Notes: generated from the letters alone by a model not told the origin. Shown: positions 24,525-32,753, counted from the stretch's first letter. The stretch: 35,852 bases of DNA from Candidatus Binatia bacterium (GCA_022823055.1 JAJDXX010000109.1:1-35852); one strand, 5' to 3'. Made by a program: numbers and translations.

Positions 24525-25390
24525 GGTTCGGCCCGCGTCGGCGCCCCTCTGCGGAGGGCTGCCAGAGCCGCGACGGCGTCGGCCACGAACCAGCCGCCGC
24601 ACGAGGTGGTGGCGCCGTCGAGCGCAGCCACGGGAACGGCCTGTATGGTGCGCCGGACCACGGGATGGCGGAACGAGGTCCAGGCGTCGTCATGGCTGGT
24701 GCCCTCGCCGAAGTCGGCCCGGGCCACGAGAGCCGGGGTTTCATAGGCCAAGGCTTCCAGGGGGATCGGTTGCCAGCCCCGCCGCGATTGGAAGTTGCCG
24801 AGACCGGCGGCCGTCAACACGTCGTGCACGAGGGTGCCGGGGCCGGCGGAATAGCCCGCGGGCGTCATGTACAACGCGCGCGCGTCCGGGCCGCGGACCC
24901 GCGCCGCGCGAAGCCGCGCGTCCATCTCGGCGATCAAGGTTTCTCCTCGTTCAGGCACGCCGAGCCCGCGGGCAGCGTGCCGGATCACCGCCCGCGCGCC
25001 CGCGATGTCGTCCGCGAACGGGACCTGCAACACCGGCACCCCGGCGTGCTCGAAAAAGGCCCGCGCATTGGGACCGCCGCCGTACGCGCGAACTACCAAG
25101 TCCGGGTCCAGCGCCAGCACATCCTCCGCCCGTGGGCGGACTGTCGGCAATCCTTGGGCCGCGGCACGCATGTAGGAGAACGCCGCGCCCGCGTCCGGCG
25201 AAACAGCCAGGATGTCGGCGCGCTCTGCGAGGCCGAGCACGAACTGGTCCGCGCAGTAGTCCAGGCTCACGATGCGGCGCCCCGGCGACTTGGCAGGCGG
25301 TGGGGGCTGGCAGGCGGCCAGGACGAAGCACGCGACCAACATGCCGGGCACTATCGTCATCCGTAACGGTTGCTTGAAGTCTGCGTACAT
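24521..25390 (-). CDS. btuF: Cobalamin-binding lipoprotein-type ABC substrate-binding protein
   Basis: A 289-residue class III (BtuF/FhuD-type) binding protein. The N-terminus is a lipoprotein signal with lipobox LAAC (VACFVLAAC), then RRIVSLDYCADQFVLGLAER, AEDVLALDPDLVVRAY and GVPVLQVPFADDIAG, typical of the first lobe. It probably sits on the periplasmic side of the membrane and feeds BtuC. The start is uncertain: ATG 25390 is used here, and ATG 25360 would leave a shorter signal; neither has a clear ribosome binding site. Unlike btuB and tonB, it has no recognisable cobalamin riboswitch upstream. Confidence 0.82.
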   Translation of the reverse strand: MYADFKQPLRMTIVPGMLVACFVLAACQPPPPAKSPGRRIVSLDYCADQFVLGLAERADILAVSPDAGAAFSYMRAAAQGLPTVRPRAEDVLALDPDLVVRAYGGGPNARAFFEHAGVPVLQVPFADDIAGARAVIRHAARGLGVPERGETLIAEMDARLRAARVRGPDARALYMTPAGYSAGPGTLVHDVLTAAGLGNFQSRRGWQPIPLEALAYETPALVARADFGEGTSHDDAWTSFRHPVVRRTIQAVPVAALDGATTSCGGWFVADAVAALAALRRGAPTRAEP

Positions 25391-25508
25391 GGGTGGTTCG
25401 GCCCCACGGTTCGGTGGCAAGCGCTTGCCGCATCCGCTTCATCAGGAACGATGCCCGTCCGGCCTTTGTATTGGAAACGTGACGGCGTCTCAATGTCCGG
25501 AACCCGCG

Positions 25509-25570
25509 GAATCGGCCAGAACGAGCTGCAATTGGCCGGAATGACCCAGAAACGGCCGGAATTGGCCGGG
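25509..25570. repeat. Degenerate tandem repeat around GGCCGGAATTGGCCGG
   Basis: Within the 417-base gap between btuF and cobT, the unit AATYGGCCRGAA recurs about every 20 bases (25510, 25530) and then more closely spaced (25550, 25560). The unit centre GGCC is palindromic. It may be a relic of an insertion-sequence end or a protein-binding array; no transposase is left. The rest of the gap holds only a possible promoter and a short gene remnant. Confidence 0.45.
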
Positions 25571-25623
25571 ATAGGCTCCGGAGCACGCAAGGCATACCGC
25601 ATGGTCCGATCCAACAGCGTGGT

Positions 25624-25652
25624 TTGTCGTGACCCGGAACATGGGCTAGACT
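25624..25652 (+). promoter_or_regulatory. Possible sigma70-like promoter ahead of the cobT region
   Basis: TTGTCG (25624-25629) is followed after 17 bases by TAGACT (25647-25652). It is positioned to transcribe the MetE-like remnant and then cobT, which starts 3 bases after the remnant's stop. The match is moderate. Confidence 0.35.
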
Positions 25653-25684
25653 CGCGACGATTCAACCCCGAGAGGAAACCGGAC

Positions 25685-25804
25685 ATGATCATCCCCACGG
25701 AACCCATCGGCAACATTCCCCGGCGGGGGTGGAGGGCGCGGTGCCGGCGAGAGAGCGGCTTGAATGACGAGCCTTGCGTCGTTCTCGTGCCGGCCGGAAG
25801 GTGA
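25685..25804 (+). pseudogene. Remnant of a cobalamin-independent methionine synthase (MetE-like) family gene
   Basis: A 39-codon frame opens with MIIPTEPIGNIPRRG behind a GAGAGGAAA ribosome binding site. This matches the distinctive N-terminus (IPTEPIGSIPRP) of the short MetE-like/methionine synthase II family, normally about 340-380 residues, and then loses similarity after about 14 residues. The remainder of the gene is gone and cobT begins 3 bases after the stop. The remnant may now act as a leader reading frame whose translation is coupled to cobT. It rests on a short match, so the identification is tentative. Confidence 0.5.
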
Positions 25805-25807
25805 CTC

Positions 25808-26830
25808 GTGTTCCATGTCCCGCCTGTCTCCCACGCGCTCGACGATGCGATCCGGCGCGCCATCGACGGCAAGACCAAGCCCCTAGGCGCCTTGGGAGTC
25901 CTGGAGACCGTCGGCGCACAGATCGCGCGCATTCAACACACGCTGACTCCCAGGCTGCGCCACTGCCGCCTCACCATCTTCGCCGGCGACCACGGAATCG
26001 CCGCGGAGGGTGTGTCTCCCTATCCGCAGGCCGTGACCCGTCAGATGGTGACCAATTTCCTCGCCGGCGGCGCCGCCGCCAACGTGTTCGCCCGTACCAA
26101 CGGCGTGGACCTGCAGGTGGTGGACGCCGGGGTCGCGGGCCACTCCATGGAGGCGCCGGGGCTCGTGTCGCGGCGCATTGCCGCGGGCACGCGCAACTGC
26201 GCGGTGGAGCCGGCCATGTCCCCGGAGCAATGCGAAGAAGCGCTGAGCGCCGGCGAGGCGCTCGGCGCCGCGGTGGCGGCGGACGCCGCGGCCTTCGGCG
26301 AGATGGGAATCGGCAACACCTCCTCGGCCACGCTGGTGGCCCACAAGCTCACGGGCGCGGGGCTGGACTCGCTCGTCGGACGGGGTGCCGGCCTCGACGA
26401 CGCGGGTCTGGAACGCAAGCATGCGATCCTTGACCGGGCGGCCCGGCGCACCGCCGCGCGGCTGGACGGCCAGGACGCGCTGCGGGAATACGGCGGCTTC
26501 GAGATGGCCATGATGGCCGGAGCCATGGTGGGAGCTGCCCGCGCCGGGGCGGTCGTGCTGGTGGACGGGTTCATCGCCGGCGCGGTCGCGCTGGCCGCGG
26601 TGCGGTTGGCGCCCGCGTTGCGGGACTACCTCGTCTTCGCCCACCGGTCCGCCGAGCACGGCCACGGCGCGGTACTGCTGGCGCTGGAGGCGCGCCCATT
26701 GCTGGCCTTCGACATGCGCCTCGGTGAAGGTACCGGCGCGCTGCTCGCCTGGCCGGTGCTCAAGTGTGCGGCGGCCATGCTCTCTGAAATGGCGAGCTTC
26801 GAGAGCGCCGGGGTGAGCGGTCCGGTGTGA
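25808..26830 (+). CDS. cobT: Nicotinate-nucleotide--dimethylbenzimidazole phosphoribosyltransferase
   Basis: A 340-residue CobT, the enzyme that transfers phosphoribose from nicotinate mononucleotide to the lower-ligand base to give alpha-ribazole phosphate. It shows KTKPLGALG at the N-terminus, FAGDHGIAAEGVSPYPQAVT, GEMGIGNTSSAT, RGAGLDD and RLGEGTGALLAWP, where Glu (about E307) is the catalytic base. Length matches Salmonella CobT (356). The start is GTG with GGAAGGTGA upstream, 3 bases after the MetE-like remnant. It opens the cobT-cobS-cobC-cobD-cbiB run. Confidence 0.93.
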   Translation: MFHVPPVSHALDDAIRRAIDGKTKPLGALGVLETVGAQIARIQHTLTPRLRHCRLTIFAGDHGIAAEGVSPYPQAVTRQMVTNFLAGGAAANVFARTNGVDLQVVDAGVAGHSMEAPGLVSRRIAAGTRNCAVEPAMSPEQCEEALSAGEALGAAVAADAAAFGEMGIGNTSSATLVAHKLTGAGLDSLVGRGAGLDDAGLERKHAILDRAARRTAARLDGQDALREYGGFEMAMMAGAMVGAARAGAVVLVDGFIAGAVALAAVRLAPALRDYLVFAHRSAEHGHGAVLLALEARPLLAFDMRLGEGTGALLAWPVLKCAAAMLSEMASFESAGVSGPV

Positions 26831-26932
26831 TGCGGCGGGTTGGTAGAAGTTCAGCTCGGGGAGGTTCCCGGTAACCTGAGCGTCGTTCGGCGCTTGGACC
26901 AAATCCGATTGTTGCCGCCGAGCGAGTTGGCG

Positions 26933-26964
26933 CCCTTCGACTTCGCTACGCTCAGGACGAACGG
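26933..26964. repeat. Half copy of the TTCGACTTCGC repeat family
   Basis: CCCTTCGACTTCGCTACGCT followed by CAGGACGAACGG is a half element of the family whose complete, inverted copy lies at 11589-11702. It sits in the 164-base gap between cobT and cobS. Confidence 0.6.
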
Positions 26965-26994
26965 TGTCCGTGTTTCCTTGGAGGATTGCGCGGG

Positions 26995-27753
26995 GTGCGT
27001 GAAGAACTGGCGGTGTTTCTTTTGGCGGTGCAGTTTCTCACGCGCGTTCCGGTGTCGTCGGCGGACCTCTTCACCGAGGCGCGCTTTGCCGCCGCCACCC
27101 GATACTATCCTCTGGTGGGTGCTCTGGTGGGCGCGGTCGCGGGTGCGGTGTTTTGGTTTGCGCACTTGGTCTTTCCCATAACGCTGTCGGTGGTTCTCGC
27201 AACCGCCGCGGTGCTCCTGGTCACCGGCGCGTTCCACGAGGACGGGTTCGCCGACGCCTGTGACGGGCTTGGCGGTGGCGCCGCGCGCGAGCAGGCACTG
27301 GAGATCATGCGTGACAGCCGCCTCGGCACCTACGGCGCGGCCGGTCTCGGCCTGATGCTGGCCGCCAAGATACTGGCGCTGGCGGCCGTGCCGGCGGTGG
27401 TGATTCCGTGGCTCCTGGTGGCGGCCCACGCCGCGAGCCGCGCCTCGGCGGTGCTCGCCATTGCGACGGGCCGGTACGTGAGGGAAGACGGCGCGGCCAA
27501 GCCGGTGGCGGACGGCGTGACGCCGGCCGGTCTGGCTCTGGCGCTTGCCACCGGGGCCGTGGCGGTGGCGGGGCTGTGGCATCTGGCATCCCCGGCGGCG
27601 ATGCTGGCCGGTTTCACCGGGTTTGCGATCGGTCACGTCGTCATGCGTGGATTGTACGAACGAAAGCTCGGCGGTTATACAGGGGACTGTCTCGGGGCCG
27701 TGCAACAGACCAGCGAGTTGGGGCTCTACCTCGGCATCGTCGCGGTTTTGTAG
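26995..27753 (+). CDS. cobS: Adenosylcobinamide-GDP ribazoletransferase
   Basis: A 252-residue integral membrane protein of the CobS family, which joins adenosylcobinamide-GDP and alpha-ribazole(-phosphate) to make adenosylcobalamin (phosphate). It shows VQFLTRVPV near the N-terminus, YYPLVGALVG, the signature FHEDGFADACDGLGGG with the Asp-rich metal site, IMRDSRLGTYGA and GGYTGDCLGA near the end, with several hydrophobic spans. GTG 26995 was chosen because GGAGG lies 10 nt before it; the TTG at 26986 is too close to that site. Confidence 0.92.
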   Translation: MREELAVFLLAVQFLTRVPVSSADLFTEARFAAATRYYPLVGALVGAVAGAVFWFAHLVFPITLSVVLATAAVLLVTGAFHEDGFADACDGLGGGAAREQALEIMRDSRLGTYGAAGLGLMLAAKILALAAVPAVVIPWLLVAAHAASRASAVLAIATGRYVREDGAAKPVADGVTPAGLALALATGAVAVAGLWHLASPAAMLAGFTGFAIGHVVMRGLYERKLGGYTGDCLGAVQQTSELGLYLGIVAVL

Positions 27754-27786
27754 GCACGGTCAAAACTCATGAGACAAGGACCTCCT

Positions 27787-27918
27787 GAAACGTCATTCCC
27801 GCGGAACATGTTGTGTCAAAACACCATCTGAGAGAGGCAACAACCCCTTGAAATGTCATTCCCGCGAAAGCTTGCCCTCGACCCCGATCGGGGGCGGGAA
27901 TCCAGGGGTGGGCAGGGG
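27787..27918. repeat. Two fragments of the GTCATTCCCGCGAAAGC repeat
   Basis: GAAACGTCATTCCCGCG (27787-27803) and TGTCATTCCCGCGAAAGC (27854-27871) are in the same orientation. The second continues through an enlarged loop (CCCCGATCGGGG) to GCGGGAATCCAGG, so it is a variant of the hairpin in the 16170-16288 element. It ends just before the cobC start, and its AGGGG tail may serve as that gene's ribosome binding site. Confidence 0.65.
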
Positions 27919-27928
27919 TTTCGGCACC

Positions 27929-28501
27929 ATGCGCTTGATTCTCATCCGTCATACGCGGCCCGCGGTCGCGGACAACGTGTGTTATGGCGTCACGGACGTA
28001 GACGTGGCGCCGACGTTCGAGGAGGATGCGGCGCGCGTGGTGGCGACCCTGCCGGCGGTGGAGCGGCTCGTGACCAGCCCGTTGCGGCGCTGCATGAGGC
28101 TGGCGGAGCGGATTGGGGCGGCGCGCGGACTCGTTCCGGTGGTCGACGGCAGGATCCGGGAGATGGACTTCGGTCGTTGGGAGTGCTTGCCGTGGAGTGC
28201 CATCGACCGGACGGAGCTGGACGCGTGGGCCGCGGACTTCTCTCACGCACGGCCCCACGGCGGCGAGAGCGTGGCGATGGTATCAAAGCGGGTCGGTTCC
28301 GCGCTGGCCGACTACCGCCGCAGCGGCGTGTCTCATGCGGTGGTGACCCACGCGGGTATCATCAAGGCCGCGCTGGCCGAGGCGGGCTGCGCGGACGCAT
28401 GGATGACATCGGCGGGTTTCGGCGATGCGGTGCACATCGAGTTTCCGGCCGAGCCGGAACGCTCACCCTCGGGTCCGCGCGGGGTGGGGTCGTGGGATTG
28501 A
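27929..28501 (+). CDS. cobC: Histidine phosphatase, alpha-ribazole phosphatase-like
   Basis: A 190-residue histidine-phosphatase (phosphoglycerate-mutase-like) protein. MRLILIRHTRPAV carries the catalytic RHT (usually RHG) His, TSPLRRCMRLAE the second conserved Arg, REMDFGRWE the acid region and VVTHAGIIKA the second His. Position between cobS and cobD points to alpha-ribazole-5'-phosphate phosphatase (CobC). An in-frame ATG at 27848 would add 27 residues (CHSRES..., GGGNPGVG) that merely translate the repeat and is rejected. The stop overlaps the cobD start. Confidence 0.85.
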   Translation: MRLILIRHTRPAVADNVCYGVTDVDVAPTFEEDAARVVATLPAVERLVTSPLRRCMRLAERIGAARGLVPVVDGRIREMDFGRWECLPWSAIDRTELDAWAADFSHARPHGGESVAMVSKRVGSALADYRRSGVSHAVVTHAGIIKAALAEAGCADAWMTSAGFGDAVHIEFPAEPERSPSGPRGVGSWD

Positions 28502-29499
28502 GCTCCTTCCATCCGCGGCACGGCGGCGATCTTGCGGCTGCCCGGCGGACATTCGGCTCGCCGCCTTGCGCGTGGCTCGACCTCTCCACCGGCGTCAACC
28601 CCTGGCCCTATCCATACGGTGCCATCGGCCCCGAAACCCTGACCCGCCTGCCGCAGCACGACGCGATGGAGGCGTTGCTGGCGGCGGCGCGAGAGGCCTA
28701 CGGCATCGCGCCCGCCAGCGTTCTGGCGGCGGCTCCGGGAAGTCAGGCCTTGCTCCAGTTGCTGCCGGCCATGAGGACCCGCTGCCGCGTGGCTGTCCTG
28801 GCGCCCACCTACGAGGAACATGCCGTGGCATGGCGTCGCCTGGGGCACGTCGTGGACGAGGTCCGCTCGCTCGGGCAACGTCCCGACGCCGACGTGGTCG
28901 TGGTGGTCAACCCCAACAATCCCGACGGCCGCATCACGGACCGGGAGACGCTGGTGCGGGCCGCCGAGAAACTGGCGCCACGCGGCGGCTGGCTCGTCGT
29001 CGACGAAACCTTTGCGGACGTCGCACCCGATGTCAGCCTGGCATCGGCTCCGGGCCTTCCCAATACGTTGATCGTGCGCTCTTTCGGCAAGTTTTTCGGC
29101 CTCCCCGGCCTGCGGCTGGGTTTCGTAGCCGGCCCGCCAACTCTGGTGGACGGCATCGCGCGGCGTCTGGGCCCCTGGGCCGTCTCCGGGCCCGCCCTGG
29201 AGATCGGCAGGCGGGCGCTGGCCGACACGGACTGGATCGTCCGCACCCGCGCCCGGCTGGCGGATATGCGGCTACGGCTCGACGGCGTTCTCTCGGAAGC
29301 CGGCTTGAGCCTTGTCGGCGGCACTGATCTGTTCCGGCTGGTGGAAACGGCCGGAGCCCGTGACCTCGCCCACCGCCTCGGCCGGGCCGGGATCCTGGTC
29401 CGGTCCTTCGATCGTCATCCAAGCTGGCTCAGGATCGGTCTGCCCCCGTCGCTGGATGCCCTGCAACGGCTTTCGGCGGAGTTGAAGGGGGCTCGTTGA
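28492..29499 (+). CDS. cobD: L-threonine-O-3-phosphate decarboxylase (CobD-type PLP enzyme)
   Basis: A 335-residue fold-type I PLP enzyme of the CobD family (Pseudomonas CobC), which makes (R)-1-aminopropan-2-ol O-2-phosphate for the nucleotide-loop linker. It shows HGGDLAAA at the start, WLDLSTGVNPWPYP, VVNPNNPDGR, VVDETFAD and SFGKFFGLPGLRLGF with the PLP Lys in the SFGK segment. GTG 28492 overlaps cobC by 10 bases; a TTG at 28498 would give a 4-base TTGA overlap and is equally reasonable. A histidinol-phosphate aminotransferase is the nearest alternative, but context favours CobD. Confidence 0.9.
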   Translation: MGLSSFHPRHGGDLAAARRTFGSPPCAWLDLSTGVNPWPYPYGAIGPETLTRLPQHDAMEALLAAAREAYGIAPASVLAAAPGSQALLQLLPAMRTRCRVAVLAPTYEEHAVAWRRLGHVVDEVRSLGQRPDADVVVVVNPNNPDGRITDRETLVRAAEKLAPRGGWLVVDETFADVAPDVSLASAPGLPNTLIVRSFGKFFGLPGLRLGFVAGPPTLVDGIARRLGPWAVSGPALEIGRRALADTDWIVRTRARLADMRLRLDGVLSEAGLSLVGGTDLFRLVETAGARDLAHRLGRAGILVRSFDRHPSWLRIGLPPSLDALQRLSAELKGAR

Positions 29500-29540
29500 G
29501 GCCGGGAGGCTAGCCGGGCGTCTTGCGCCGACGGACCGAC

Positions 29541-30518
29541 GTGAACCTCTCCGACACCGCATCTCTCTTGCTGGCCGCGATGGTGTTCGACGCCTTCATC
29601 GGCGACCCCCGCTGGCTATACCGGGTTGTCCCGCATCCCACGGTGGTCATGGGCCGGGTGCTGGCGTTCTGCGATGGCCGATTGAATCGCCCCGCCTTCG
29701 GCCGCGCGGGCCGCCGCGTCGCGGGAGCCATCTCTACGGTAGCCGTCGTCGCCTCGTTCGGCTTGCTGGCGGCGCTGATCAGTGCCGGCCTGAGCGGATG
29801 GCCGGTCGGATTCTGGGTGGAGGCTCTGCTGGTCTCGGTGCTGATTGCCCAGAACGGCCTTTACCGCCACGTCGCCGACGTCGCCAACGCGCTGGAGCGC
29901 GACGGCGTCGATGCCGGCCGGAGCGCCGTCGCCCACATAGTCGGACGCGACCCCGAATCCCTGGATGCCCACGGCGTAGCCCGTGGCGCGGTCGAATCGC
30001 TGGCCGAGAACTTCAGCGACGGCGTGGTGGCGCCGGTCCTGTGGGGTCTGCTGCTCGGCCTGCCGGGCATCGCGGCCTACAAGGCGCTCAACACCGCCGA
30101 CAGCATGATCGGGCACCACGATCACCGCTACCGCGACTTCGGATGGGCGGCGGCGCGGCTGGACGATGTTGCCAACTGGGTGCCGGCGCGGATCGCCGGA
30201 TTCCTGTTGGCCGTTGCTGGCGCACCATCGAAGGTCGACAGCGCGATGCACGGCCTGAGGATCATGTGGCGGGACGGCGGCACCCATCGCTCGGTCAACG
30301 CCGGCTATCCGGAGGGCGCCATGGCCGGCGTCTTGGGCTTGCGTCTGGCCGGACCGCGCCGGTATCGGGGCGTCGTGACGGCTGACCCGTGGCTGGGCGA
30401 CGGCGCCGCCGAGGCGACCGCCGCCGACATCCGGCGCGCTCTCCGCGTCTATGTCGGCGCCTGCCTGCTCCTGGCCGTGCTGGTGGGAGCGTTGTTCGCC
30501 GCGTTGCGAGTGGCTTGA
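29541..30518 (+). CDS. cbiB: Adenosylcobinamide-phosphate synthase
   Basis: A 325-residue integral membrane protein of the CbiB family (CobD in Pseudomonas naming), which attaches aminopropanol or its phosphate to adenosylcobyric acid. It shows DAFIGDPRWLYRVVPHP and VMGR near the N-terminus, GAVESLAENFSDGVVAP, KALNTADSMIGH, WVPARI and NAGYPEGAMAGVLGLRL, with about four to five hydrophobic spans. GTG 29541 gives the usual family start; TTG 29523 would add six charged residues. It uses the CobD product, explaining its place directly after cobD. Confidence 0.92.
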   Translation: MNLSDTASLLLAAMVFDAFIGDPRWLYRVVPHPTVVMGRVLAFCDGRLNRPAFGRAGRRVAGAISTVAVVASFGLLAALISAGLSGWPVGFWVEALLVSVLIAQNGLYRHVADVANALERDGVDAGRSAVAHIVGRDPESLDAHGVARGAVESLAENFSDGVVAPVLWGLLLGLPGIAAYKALNTADSMIGHHDHRYRDFGWAAARLDDVANWVPARIAGFLLAVAGAPSKVDSAMHGLRIMWRDGGTHRSVNAGYPEGAMAGVLGLRLAGPRRYRGVVTADPWLGDGAAEATAADIRRALRVYVGACLLLAVLVGALFAALRVA

Positions 30519-30565
30519 CCGCGAGGCTGCCAACCCATCGCGGGGGAGAAGGACGGAGGCATCAA

Positions 30566-30796
30566 ATGGACCGAATCGCCGTTGATCCAAGAGTTCACTT
30601 CGGTAAACCATGCGTCGCCGGTACGCGCATTGCGGTGCAGGATGTCCTGGGACTCGTTGACGAGGACATTCCCTTCAACCAGATCATTCGCGACTACTAT
30701 CCCGACCTGACCGTCGAGGATGTCCATGCGTGTATTCGCTACGCGATCGCCCTGGTCGGCGCCGAGGACATTCGCCTGCGCCCGACGACCGGGTAG
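30566..30796 (+). CDS. DUF433 antitoxin-like protein
   Basis: A 76-residue DUF433 protein: IAVDPRVHFGKPCVAGTRIA followed by VQDVLGLVDEDIPFNQIIRDYYPDLTVEDV, the family's hallmark. DUF433 proteins are winged-helix VapB-like antitoxins usually paired with a DUF5615 PIN-like toxin, which is what follows here, with its ATG directly after this stop codon. ATG 30566 has GGAGG about 7 nt upstream. The pair interrupts the B12 genes between cbiB and cobQ and is probably an acquired module. Confidence 0.87.
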   Translation: MDRIAVDPRVHFGKPCVAGTRIAVQDVLGLVDEDIPFNQIIRDYYPDLTVEDVHACIRYAIALVGAEDIRLRPTTG

Positions 30797-31155
30797 ATGA
30801 GGTTTCTGGTCGACCAGGACGTCTACGCAGCCACGGCTCGGCACCTGAAGGAGTTGGGACACGACGTGGTTCGCGTATCGGAAATCGGTCTCTCCAGGGC
30901 CACGGACGAGGAGCTTGTTGAAGTAGCCAGTGCGCAAGGTCGCCTGTTCATCACCAGAGACAGGGATTTTGGGCGAATCGTTTCCTGAATCGGCAACGCG
31001 GCGCGGTTCTCTATCTGCGTGTGCTGCCGGCGACGCAGGACGCCGTGCACGCCGAACTTACCGAAGTGCTACAACTCTACGGCGAGCCGGAGCTGTCACG
31101 GGCATTCGTTGTCGTCGAACCCGGTGGCCACAGAATAAGAAGACTCGGACCATAG
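30797..31155 (+). pseudogene. DUF5615 PIN-like toxin, frameshifted
   Basis: The first frame encodes MRFLVDQDVYAATARHLKEL, further conserved residues and LFITRDRDFGRIV, then stops at 30986-30988. The rest of the family sequence (RQRGAVLYLRVLP, then AFVVVEPGGHRIRRL) continues in another frame to the TAG at 31153-31155. Adding a single T in the TTT run near 30980-30983 restores FLNRQRG and one continuous frame of about 120 residues, the normal length. This is a single-base deletion: either a genuine inactivation of the toxin or a sequencing/assembly error in a short homopolymer. The acidic residues of the PIN-like site (D6, D8, TRDRDF) lie in the intact first part. Confidence 0.8.
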
Positions 31156-31240
31156 CCTCGTTGCCTTTAACTCATCGGAAATAGCGGTATTATTGGCACC
31201 GGCAGCGCATGCATCGGTATCGGTGCCGTCGACGGACAGG

Positions 31241-31255
31241 CGGGTTTGAAACCCG
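31241..31255. repeat. Short palindromic repeat, CGGGYTTSAARCCCG family
   Basis: CGGGTTTGAAACCCG, with 7-bp arms around one base, is a sibling of the element at 10636-10650. It lies in the 128-base gap between the broken toxin gene and the end of cobQ, and could help end transcription from both sides. Confidence 0.6.
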
Positions 31256-31283
31256 TCCGCCAGCAGGACGTTGCAGCCTCGCC

Positions 31284-32753
31284 CTACTCGGCCGCCGCCA
31301 GCAGCCGGTCGATGTCGATGGCATCTTCGAAGGCGTCGGCTACGGCGTCCAAGGCTTCTTCCACGCCGGCTTCGTAGGCCGGACCGAATGCACCGTTAAC
31401 GCCCAGGGAACGGAGGAACTCGTGGCGGAAGGCATCGCCGGCCAGGAGCCCGTGGACGTAGCAGCCCATGACCCTTCCGTCCGCGGACACGCTCCCGGGA
31501 TCGTGTCCCTCGCCCTCGGGCACGAGGAAAGGCCTGGAGGCGTCGCCGCCGGTGCTCTTGCCGATATGCATCTCGTAGCCGGCAAAGGCCGCGTCCACTG
31601 TGGCGCCGACTCCCGTAACCTGTCTCAGCGTCTTGGCGCCGGCAATCACGGTCTCGTGGTCCAGGAAGCCCAGCCCCGGTTCCTCGCCCGGCGGGCCTTC
31701 CATACCTTTCGGGTCCGCCACCCTTCGTCCGAGCATCTGGTATCCGGCGCAGATGCCCAGCACCGCGCCGCCCCGGCGGCGGTGGGCGAGAAGGTCGATA
31801 TCCCAGCCCTCACGCCTGAAGGTCCGCAGATCGGAAAGGGTGGCCTTGGAGCCCGGCAGGATGACCAAGTCGGCATCGCCCGGGAGCGGGCGGCCGGGCG
31901 CCACCATGTCCACCGTTACCGCCGGTTCGGCCAGAAGAGGATCGAAGTCGTCGAAGTTGGCGATGTGAGGCAGCCGGGGAACGGCGATGTGGAAGGCTCC
32001 GTCGCCAACCCGCGACGGACGGTTGTCGAGGGAAAAGGCATCCTCTTGCGGCAGGCGCAGCGCGGCGGGGAGATAGGGGATGACGCCGAAGCACGGCAGG
32101 CCGGTGCGCGCGGTGATGACGCCGAGCCCACCGGCGAACAGGCCTACGTCGCCGCGGAACCGGTTGATCAAGTACCCTCGCAGCAGCGTGCGCTCGTCGT
32201 CCGGCAGCAGCTCCCAGGTGCCTACCAGGTTGGCGATGACGCCGCCCCGATCGATGTCCGCCACCAGCACCACCGGTACTTGCGCAGCGGCGGCAAAGCC
32301 CATGTTGGCGATGTCGTGGGTACGCAGGTTGATCTCGGCGGCGCTGCCCGCGCCTTCCACCAGGACGAAGTCCGCCGCGGCCCTCAGCCGTTCGAAGCTC
32401 TCCAGGACCGCGGGCATCAGCTCGCGCTTCACCCTCTGGAACCCGGCGGCGTCGTGGTTGCCGCGCACCTTGCCGTGGACCACCACCTGGGCGCCGATGT
32501 TGGACTGCGGCTTGAGCAGCACCGGGTTCATGTCCACCGACGGCGCCACCCCGCAGGCCCTGGCCTGCAGTGCCTGGGCGCGGCCGATCTCCCCACCGTC
32601 CGGGGTCACCGCGGCGTTGTTGGACATGTTCTGCGGCTTGAACGGGCGCACGGCGTATCCCCGGCGCGTCAGCACACGGCAGACGCCAGCGGTGACCAGC
32701 GACTTGCCGGCGTCCGACGCTGTCCCCTGGAACATGAGCGCGCGGGCAGGCAT
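31284..32753 (-). CDS. cobQ: Adenosylcobyric acid synthase (glutamine-hydrolysing)
   Basis: A 489-residue CobQ of full length. The N-terminal ATP-binding domain begins [12 protein letters not shown] (P-loop variant), followed by [39 protein letters not shown] lies mid-protein. The C-terminal class I glutaminase-like domain shows [22 protein letters not shown] with the nucleophile Cys (about C335) and GCYVHGLL with the His. It amidates adenosylcobyrinic a,c-diamide at four carboxylates. Its ATG overlaps the cobU stop by one base (TGATG), so cobU-cobQ are translationally coupled. Confidence 0.94.
   Translation of the reverse strand: MPARALMFQGTASDAGKSLVTAGVCRVLTRRGYAVRPFKPQNMSNNAAVTPDGGEIGRAQALQARACGVAPSVDMNPVLLKPQSNIGAQVVVHGKVRGNHDAAGFQRVKRELMPAVLESFERLRAAADFVLVEGAGSAAEINLRTHDIANMGFAAAAQVPVVLVADIDRGGVIANLVGTWELLPDDERTLLRGYLINRFRGDVGLFAGGLGVITARTGLPCFGVIPYLPAALRLPQEDAFSLDNRPSRVGDGAFHIAVPRLPHIANFDDFDPLLAEPAVTVDMVAPGRPLPGDADLVILPGSKATLSDLRTFRREGWDIDLLAHRRRGGAVLGICAGYQMLGRRVADPKGMEGPPGEEPGLGFLDHETVIAGAKTLRQVTGVGATVDAAFAGYEMHIGKSTGGDASRPFLVPEGEGHDPGSVSADGRVMGCYVHGLLAGDAFRHEFLRSLGVNGAFGPAYEAGVEEALDAVADAFEDAIDIDRLLAAAE

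Noticed and set aside
22769-25390. Siderophore or heme ABC importer instead of BtuFCD
   Set aside because: Not excluded by sequence, but location between riboswitch-controlled btuB-tonB and cobT makes cobalamin the better reading.
25370-25804. Rightward 144-codon frame in the btuF-cobT gap
   Set aside because: No family similarity, overlaps the start of btuF and the tandem repeat; only the short MetE-like frame inside the gap has a recognisable peptide.
25391-25807. Third cobalamin riboswitch upstream of btuF or cobT
   Set aside because: No B12 box (AGCCAGGAGACC-like) or GCCACTG core on either strand by eye.
27848-27928. Longer cobC start encoding 27 extra residues
   Set aside because: The residues (CHSRES, GGGNPGVG) translate a dispersed repeat; the phosphatase family begins at MRLILIRH.
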